DNA of 20,656 nucleotides from the IMG/VR virus record IMGVR_UViG_3300042563_000919, positions 1 through 20,656 of that record. One strand, written 5' to 3'. Made by a program: the position numbers and the translations under genes. Below, in pieces: positions 17,001 to 20,656 of the stretch. Within the stretch, counting starts at the first letter, position 1, and each line of letters starts with the position of its first letter. The DNA is from a virus. The notes beneath the pieces are model-generated. The model was given only the letters and a program-made list of their open reading frames with translations. It did not search any database and was not told where the DNA came from.

Positions 17001-20000
17001 TTGGAATATCTAGTGTTGCTTCAGCAAAGAATCTTTTTGCACCGCCCTTTTCTCCAAGCAAGTTAATATTTGCTTGCTCTGCCATTGAAGGCATTTTAGT
17101 TGCAAAATCTCTTTTCCCAGATGCCTTTGCAAATACTCCCGCAGTGCCAACATCTGCCAATGTTTTTCCAGACAGATTTCCGCCATGTAAATCTTTATCT
17201 CCACGAAGATTTGCTGCAACTAGTTGCTTAAAGTATTCTTGTTTTGTAAATTTACCAGTAAAGTTTGACTCTGCAAATCTTGGGTCATATGGTGACTCTA
17301 ATGCAAATAGCTTTTTCCCTGTTTTTGGATCTTGTATAACTCTTAGTTTTTGCTCTGGAGCTTCTAGCCCATGAGCCTCTCTTGCAATAATAGTTGCTCT
17401 TTGTTCAGCAAGTGCAGCCTTTTCATCCATCATAGGCTTTACGAATACTCTTGATCCGTCAGGTTTTTCAAAAACTCCACTTATATGGTTGGCTTCTCTA
17501 AAACTATAACCTGAAGATTGTGATATTTGCTTACCAAGTTTTAAAGGTACTTCATTTTTAAATCTACTAGAGTTTACATCTCTATCTGTTTCTGTAAATA
17601 TCTTTGCAGCTTGAAAATCTTTAGCTTTTGTTAAATCAATAGACTCTACTTTGCCACGCTTTACTGGAGTAGCAGTTCCTTCTCCAAGCTGAAGAACTTT
17701 TTTGTGAAACTTTTTATAAAATTCTGGAGTTCTTGCTTTTGATAAAGCTATAACGCCTTTTGCTTGATGAATATTTTTTTGTATGTCTTGGCTAGCTCTT
17801 CTACCTTTAACTGCCCTATCTTCAAGATCAGCAAGTCTTGCTATTCTTTCAAATTCAGATTGAGATGTAGGATGTTTTTTTGTTTGAGCAAATGCATAGT
17901 CATAAGAAAGCTGTCTAATTTGTTTTTTAGTGTATCCAAGATCTGAAAAATATTCTGGGAATTTATTAATTTGTGATACTAAATTTCCTACTTCTTTTCC
18001 ACCTGCACGATTTAAATATGTATTGAGTCCTTTATAGTCTTGAACAGTCTGACCTGCAAGCCATTTTGTATTTTTATCCTTTGAATCAAGAATATGGGCT
18101 TCAGATTTTGTTGTAAAATCTCGAATTTGTTTATCGTTAAATCCAGCTGCCTTTAGTTGTTTTGCAACTTGTTCAGTTTCTCTACCTACATTTAATACTG
18201 CTTCTGCTTTATTAGCTGCATTAAGTTTTGTACGAGCAGATTTAATTGCTGGGTTATTTGATTTTGCTCCACCGCTTGTAGATTTTCCTTCTTTAATATG
18301 TTTAAATACAATACTCTTTGTTAAAGGTTTCGCTATTGGTCTTTTATCCGAAACAGTAGAAAGATCGTCCATTCTATTTTTAATTAATCGCTCAGCATCA
18401 GTATCATAACCACCAAGTTTTGCTGCTTCCATTTGGCTGTTAATTTCATTAACTAAGGTCATTGCAGTTTCTTGGCTTGCTGCTCTATATGTTTTACCAC
18501 CAAAGTCAACTGTGCCTGCTATTGTGCCAACCTTGGCTGTTCCTTTATTAAATCCTTGAAGATTTCCATTAACCATTGCATCAATAATTGGCTGGTATGC
18601 AGGATTTTGTGCAACATCCCTTGGAATAACTGCTTCGCCAGGAGTGAGCATAGAAGGTACTGTATCTTTATTTCCTCTTCCTGGAACATAGGTTGCTCCC
18701 TGCTTAAATTTCTTCGGAGCAGATCCTTTAAATCCTGGCATCATCATACCTGGATTTGCTCTTGCAAATGTTAGTGCTGCTGTTGTTGCTTGTACATAAG
18801 CATTACGAAGAGCATTTACGGCGGATGTTTCTAATGTAAATGATTGTGTAAGTCTCGTATGAGCTTGATTAAGAGATGCTGCTACAGTTGCTGCTTCTAG
18901 TTGTTCTGCATTTAGGTATGAGGTTTGTTGAGATAATACCGTTGCATTTCCACCAAGTTTTAAAAACCCTGTGCGAAGAGCAAGGAATAGTTTAATAATA
19001 TTAGCTGCACCGTTAGCAACCAAACCAAATGTCATTAGTAGTGTTGGTCCAATTATTCCTACTAGTGTAGTTGCAACAACTATAAACTTTTTAGTACCGT
19101 CACTAAGCCCATCAAATCTCTTTAATATATCTCCAGCAAACTTGACAATTGGAGTAAGAGCCTCAAGAAATGCTTTTCCAATTGGCATGATAGCAATCTT
19201 TAAATCTTCAACAGATTGCTTAAAGTTAACTCCTACAGCATCCTCAACCTTTTTTAATTCTCGTTGTGACAAGATGGCAAGTTCTTCAACAGAAGCTTGA
19301 GTTAATCCTAAAACCTTATTAGCTTGTGATCCATCTTTAGTAATGTTTTGAAATAGTGTAGATAGACGAGAAAACTGGAATTTACCAAATAGTTGTTCAA
19401 TTGCTCTTGCACGATTAAGTGGGTCTAAGGTATCTAATGCTTGTGCAAAACCTACTACTGTTGCTTTAACATCTCCAGCATTTGATTCAACAATTCCGTT
19501 AATGTTTATGCCAAGTTCTCCAAGCATAGCTGATGCTTTTTTACTTGGATTAATTAAAGCAGCAAGTCCAGACTTTAATGCGTTAGCTCCTTCAGAGGCA
19601 TTAATTCCTCCCTCTTTCATAGCCGTTAAGAAGAATGCTAAGTCTTCTACATCTCCACCAAGTTGTTGAATTACTGGACCAGCTTTTGGAATTGCTATTG
19701 TTAAATCTTCAATTGATACAACTGTCTGGTTTTCAACTGCGTTTAAGAAGTTTATCTTGCTTGCTAGCTTATCTGCACTTACACCAAAAGCATTGGTTAA
19801 TGATATGGTTGTTTCTAGTGCCTGTTCTTGTTCTACTCCGCCAAGTACTGCCAGTCTAGTTGCTTCAGATATTTGAGCAGTAAGTTCTGCTCCAGTCTTA
19901 CCCATTGCTGCTGCATCAGCAGCCATCTTCATTGTATCTTTAAGTGCAACACCGTATTTAGTAAAGCTCTTTGCAAGTAATTCTATTTCTTTTACAGCTT

Positions 20001-20656
20001 TTTCAGTTTCTCCAGAAGTTGTAAAGATATCTCCATATACACGCTTAAATCTAATTGCTTGCTCTTCCATTTCCATAAATGTTTTAGAGGCAATGCTGCC
20101 AATGTACATTAATGGAACACTGAATCCAACCATAAGCTGACGACCAGCCCATTGTGTATTCTTACCAAAATTAAGAAGTGATGTAGATCCTTGCTTAACC
20201 AGTTGATTAAACATTGCTTGTTTTTGGGCTGCTACTGCTGTCTGGTTAGCATAGTCTTTCATATTCAGTGTTGCAGGCGTAACAGACATTGCCTTCAGTG
20301 CACCGCTTGCATCACGACCCATCTTGATATATTGGGTCTGCATCTTTCTTACACGTTCTTCTGCTACCTTGCCAATTGTGTCAAATTCTGATCTAAACAA
20401 TTTGCCAAATGATTTTGAAGATGCCCCCGCATAACGGAAATACTCACGCATAGAGAGTTTGTTGTTCTCCAGTGCGTGAGTAAATGACTCCGTAGATGTT
20501 CTGACTAATCCCATTTGTGCATGGAATTTACCAGTTGCATTTATAGAATTAAGAAGATTTTGTTGTAATCCCTTTTGTGCTGCAGCACTTGCTGCACTAT
20601 TTTTTGCTATAGATGCATGAAATGTTGCTAGTTGACGTTGAAGTGTTTTTAGTTCG
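11008..20656 (-). CDS. Tail tape measure protein (TP901 family), 5' end beyond the window
   Basis: Sets tail length, fills the tail tube and is probably ejected ahead of DNA. Residues are counted from the ATG at 20514, but that ATG is internal: the frame stays open to the edge for 47 more codons (including FHAQ just before it), giving at least 3215 residues. Layout: TP901 core about 90-460 (including MADAAAMGKTGAELT, ISLTNAFGVSADKLASKINF); hydrophobic segment near 480-510; first DTVPSMLTPGEAVI motif about 617-630; helical region to about 980; kinase-like segment 985-1245 with K1026, D1106, H1110, N1113, D1121; hydrophobic segments 1355-1440; glycine zipper 1647-1663; long Ala/Lys/Glu-rich coiled coil about 2375-3018; nine-proline run 3026-3034; second TDTIPAMLTPGEFVI motif 3089-3103. 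No peptidoglycan hydrolase motif seen. The stop overlaps the next start (TAATG). Confidence 0.95.
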   Translation of the reverse strand, partial: ELKTLQRQLATFHASIAKNSAASAAAQKGLQQNLLNSINATGKFHAQMGLVRTSTESFTHALENNKLSMREYFRYAGASSKSFGKLFRSEFDTIGKVAEERVRKMQTQYIKMGRDASGALKAMSVTPATLNMKDYANQTAVAAQKQAMFNQLVKQGSTSLLNFGKNTQWAGRQLMVGFSVPLMYIGSIASKTFMEMEEQAIRFKRVYGDIFTTSGETEKAVKEIELLAKSFTKYGVALKDTMKMAADAAAMGKTGAELTAQISEATRLAVLGGVEQEQALETTISLTNAFGVSADKLASKINFLNAVENQTVVSIEDLTIAIPKAGPVIQQLGGDVEDLAFFLTAMKEGGINASEGANALKSGLAALINPSKKASAMLGELGININGIVESNAGDVKATVVGFAQALDTLDPLNRARAIEQLFGKFQFSRLSTLFQNITKDGSQANKVLGLTQASVEELAILSQRELKKVEDAVGVNFKQSVEDLKIAIMPIGKAFLEALTPIVKFAGDILKRFDGLSDGTKKFIVVATTLVGIIGPTLLMTFGLVANGAANIIKLFLALRTGFLKLGGNATVLSQQTSYLNAEQLEAATVAASLNQAHTRLTQSFTLETSAVNALRNAYVQATTAALTFARANPGMMMPGFKGSAPKKFKQGATYVPGRGNKDTVPSMLTPGEAVIPRDVAQNPAYQPIIDAMVNGNLQGFNKGTAKVGTIAGTVDFGGKTYRAASQETAMTLVNEINSQMEAAKLGGYDTDAERLIKNRMDDLSTVSDKRPIAKPLTKSIVFKHIKEGKSTSGGAKSNNPAIKSARTKLNAANKAEAVLNVGRETEQVAKQLKAAGFNDKQIRDFTTKSEAHILDSKDKNTKWLAGQTVQDYKGLNTYLNRAGGKEVGNLVSQINKFPEYFSDLGYTKKQIRQLSYDYAFAQTKKHPTSQSEFERIARLADLEDRAVKGRRASQDIQKNIHQAKGVIALSKARTPEFYKKFHKKVLQLGEGTATPVKRGKVESIDLTKAKDFQAAKIFTETDRDVNSSRFKNEVPLKLGKQISQSSGYSFREANHISGVFEKPDGSRVFVKPMMDEKAALAEQRATIIAREAHGLEAPEQKLRVIQDPKTGKKLFALESPYDPRFAESNFTGKFTKQEYFKQLVAANLRGDKDLHGGNLSGKTLADVGTAGVFAKASGKRDFATKMPSMAEQANINLLGEKGGAKRFFAEATLDIPKGMTADQYHNSMIKEIDEVLPKLKKTVAGFNLNPEERKVYQGMIARLEEGRKVDWRTFHKIHSGVVVAVQKKESIQDAKGKITKVTGQNTTALPKGVKPSTGRPDDSRVATVKPGSKVVTQRPGKFRVIPGKADAPGASSLMGMSQSELADNQKAIKNGINALIDNTEKTKTTTNRIKELGNKGNVAIGALSGLTIAGTFAGGKLGEMANSAMPFVFAAQGVSGIMSMMPDSMTKMKAGMIGASAVIATFVTVTTLLNKTYNDAQNKAMELSEATGASAKAIENFGVFANKASAGQIVDERNKQKRTGFAVQQGKTSFGEAYVAAPDNQALIQGVADNLKSDPKTAMQDLTKQLSVAVASGVFTPEQARSVAINIGEKIGNVNIGLQASAQLTALYGEDGSNILKDPLTLRVKLMEEATKGIAGDTKTLGSAGSAVKGGSLSAMNQNVAVGATAAAGATAGVVAVGALAAKSAALGAVLGGPVGAAAGALVGSLVAGGVALMSMKKTSEDLGRLSGISVQNQENALNTNKEMSAAVQIYYENLIKVKNAEGDIEGAKKAQEKYDAARVRLAEKNAATVKAVADSYKNTAGNSQKALVDAAKKATVKRYKDTGEETFVSSAQSALAKGMNIGNKGKKGQMEYVLTMQMNAGNIKPSDMVAMIQTFGKNEKSMDKVMSIVTKFGGAKAAETQQILGAFVDKNGNPNTKVQTEFLTSVSAAKTTAEADKILNFYGTLSQNQGILDVGVMVNYFQNNPEAAARLQGLLDKLKENEGKLTYDVVTNFLPPTGDAAINKEYFEGLNQNQRTVYTQEVATIVSMSEAEIKKSKDFQAWIDNPEKPPLGGASYKALPFASQQAKYADAIGQKVTNNREDLAIVTPPPFVGNGNGTKKPRDTTLDELLKKLKFVRDAAIDAEGKIGDLVKIVSGKGITKFAGVSQQLLTGLGGGGKGGFNREFISMLESMDNKTRAIYMTEKNGIVTLTAKGKALKEAYNEKVIGEYQNTQVQTIQDTIAQQAAFVKLKAAGVDTATALDLTADASLAVAINSGSIDAKKMQELAKQTKAAKNETLGLARAFEEVFTASRKDLKKATDDLRVLTGAKNELGYSTEDLKIIAENPAILGMVKKILDGDGTGQDIKNFQGRVSEALSNIKGKVKVEADKAQVQLTAKEIAQQLTDELQKSADSLQSIFDHIADNIRRAIESITRGISKVWDPYIATAQSAIDKTQSEIDDTYTVDPKTGIATKTKSGLQTKSDEANAAVEAAQKAADDQEKIYTNTIKIIEDKYFKESLDANGNIIKSGFIAAAQSRVDAASQAVKDLQNKGDINAIGLTQFGAAAAGDFKGKNLTLAEAEKAIGDVEAFIEKTYSRPIEMLQQAIAGQQRTLEISYTREIEKIQKKIEDIQTKIAKEFEKPLSNIQEESTKLSEDLAVMDNAADAINKKYEVQENALTKIAELNQDIVEQQKQQLGLADALSKGDISAAAAAVQDMRATQAAKSLGAQQGTLGKAKEAELAAIKSPSGLTRDQIAERQYALERASYQIQQLQKVEQEKILALQEQIYNIENDPARLQILKDIKFNEDEIYRLDTLRLQAVNAVYAVQEQIKTRNTEIATQQAALAKAEKDLQDVQDKREAELKAAELKHQADMVKFKTAIEAAEKAAKDAADALAAANKKLAEEVAALEAVEKAKAKAIADATADAAGKLQTLEDSIADAGTAVENLTKNLGLAEAAATLLAGALAKVQKEKDDQNEKDLKAIADKTAAEIKAAKDKAAAEKKIFDDKIAAFKAKITAAEDNVAAAQKAYDALGAPDGDDDIRKWKKAEEALRKAKAELEDAQKAYALSPEGMQEFRNNFKADTPPPPPPPPPAPLTPAERAAKIAEWRKNNTWAVGIPDAGILAHVGLSLGGMVPKYFAAGGFSKGTDTIPAMLTPGEFVIKKSAVDSYGVKNLSKINNGMSPDSSVYNYSLSVNVSGNNLNADDIASTVMQKIKYIDGQRVRGQR
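11206..11250 (-). repeat. Second copy of the tape-measure motif, near the C-terminus
   Basis: Residues 3089-3103 read TDTIPAMLTPGEFVI, preceded by PKYFAAGGFSKG. It matches the first copy at PK-x-F-x-x-G and at DT(V/I)P(S/A)MLTPGE. From memory, this motif is usual near the C-terminus of tape measure proteins from phages of Gram-positive bacteria. Confidence 0.8.
11413..11439 (-). repeat. Nine-proline run encoded by a duplicated 12-base unit
   Basis: The codons cca-cct-cct-cct occur twice in tandem plus a final cca, giving nine consecutive prolines (residues 3026-3034). On the plus strand this is a purine run of GGAGGAGGAGGT units. In the protein it separates the long coiled coil from the C-terminal tip and is likely a rigid linker. 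Confidence 0.85.
15508..15576 (-). other. Glycine-zipper membrane segment in the tape measure protein
   Basis: Residues 1647-1669 place glycines at 1647, 1651, 1655, 1659 and 1663 (five in GxxxG register), ending in a further GG at 1668-1669. Only hydrophobic or small residues lie between them. It follows another Gly/Ala/Val-rich stretch from about 1617. Such zippers are known to pack transmembrane helices into oligomers or pores. This suggests a membrane-inserting part used during DNA entry. Confidence 0.65.
16780..17562 (-). other. Kinase-like (phosphotransferase-fold) segment inside the tape measure protein
   Basis: Within residues 985-1245 the elements of a protein-kinase/APH/HipA-like fold occur in the right order. 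A hairpin-like FEKPDGSRVFVKP carries K1026 as the ATP lysine. A helix at about 1030-1048 carries glutamates (E1037, E1046). A hinge-like FALESPYD follows. The catalytic-loop-like RGDKDLHGGNL has D1106, D1108, H1110 and N1113, and D1121-V-G1123 resembles a DFG/D-x-G metal site. A helical C-lobe could follow (about 1150-1245). Established knowledge: APH/HipA/PI4K families share D-x-H-x-GN followed by D-x-G. Inference: this is a divergent kinase fold; activity is unproven and a pseudokinase is possible. Confidence 0.6.
18625..18666 (-). repeat. First copy of the DTVPSMLTPGE tape-measure motif
   Basis: Residues 617-630 read DTVPSMLTPGEAVI and are preceded by PKKFKQGATYVPGRGNK. The same arrangement recurs about 2470 residues later near the C-terminus. 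It closes the TP901 core here. The two copies differ widely at synonymous positions, so this is not a recent DNA duplication. Confidence 0.8.

Noticed and set aside
11008-20656. Lysozyme or NlpC/P60-type peptidoglycan hydrolase domain in the tape measure protein
   Set aside because: I looked for Cys-His-based or HxxxD/HxH metallopeptidase patterns in the non-coiled parts and found none in a convincing order.
1-20656. tRNA genes, CRISPR arrays, insertion sequences, attachment sites
   Set aside because: No cloverleaf candidates, regularly spaced direct repeats, transposase frames or integrase neighbourhood could be seen. The coding density leaves almost no room.

Overview
This AT-rich window is a contiguous piece of a tailed double-stranded DNA phage genome. 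Every gene I can support is on the minus strand, so transcription runs from high to low coordinates. No intergenic gap exceeds about 25 bases. Starts repeatedly overlap the preceding stop (TAATG, ATGA, TAAGTG), and good Shine-Dalgarno sequences precede many starts, so the host is a bacterium with ordinary SD-led initiation. A very long TP901-type tape measure protein, a Dit-like protein and a large hub protein point to a long-tailed, siphovirus-like phage. No sheath or baseplate-wedge gene is visible. The host cannot be named; a Gram-positive, possibly actinobacterial, host is a guess from the style of the tail module and the low GC.

Tail module (20656 down to 3427): the tape measure protein (at least 3215 residues, its true N-terminus lying beyond the right edge) is followed by a 213-residue distal-tail-like protein, a 1441-residue tail hub protein with a probable lectin-like insert, a 174-residue unrecognised virion protein, a 400-residue fibre/baseplate-type protein, a 140-residue FN3-like protein and a 147-residue fibre-tip-like protein. 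These should build the tail tube interior and the adsorption tip.

Junction (3417 to 2511): a zinc-ribbon mini-protein overlaps a MerR/excisionase-like helix-turn-helix protein, followed by a small protein of unknown role.

Replication module (2511 to 1): a 102-residue protein, a DnaB-like helicase, a short DnaG-like primase and the first 17 codons of a further gene that leaves the window at the left edge.

The most interesting signal is inside the tape measure protein. Around residues 985-1245, counted from the ATG at 20514, it carries the ordered signature of a protein-kinase/APH/PI4K/HipA-like phosphotransferase fold. Further along it has a five-glycine zipper membrane segment, and two distant copies of the DT(V/I)P(S/A)MLTPGE motif. 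No tRNA, CRISPR array, insertion sequence, convincing promoter or intrinsic terminator was seen, and no stretch over 300 bases lacks a gene.
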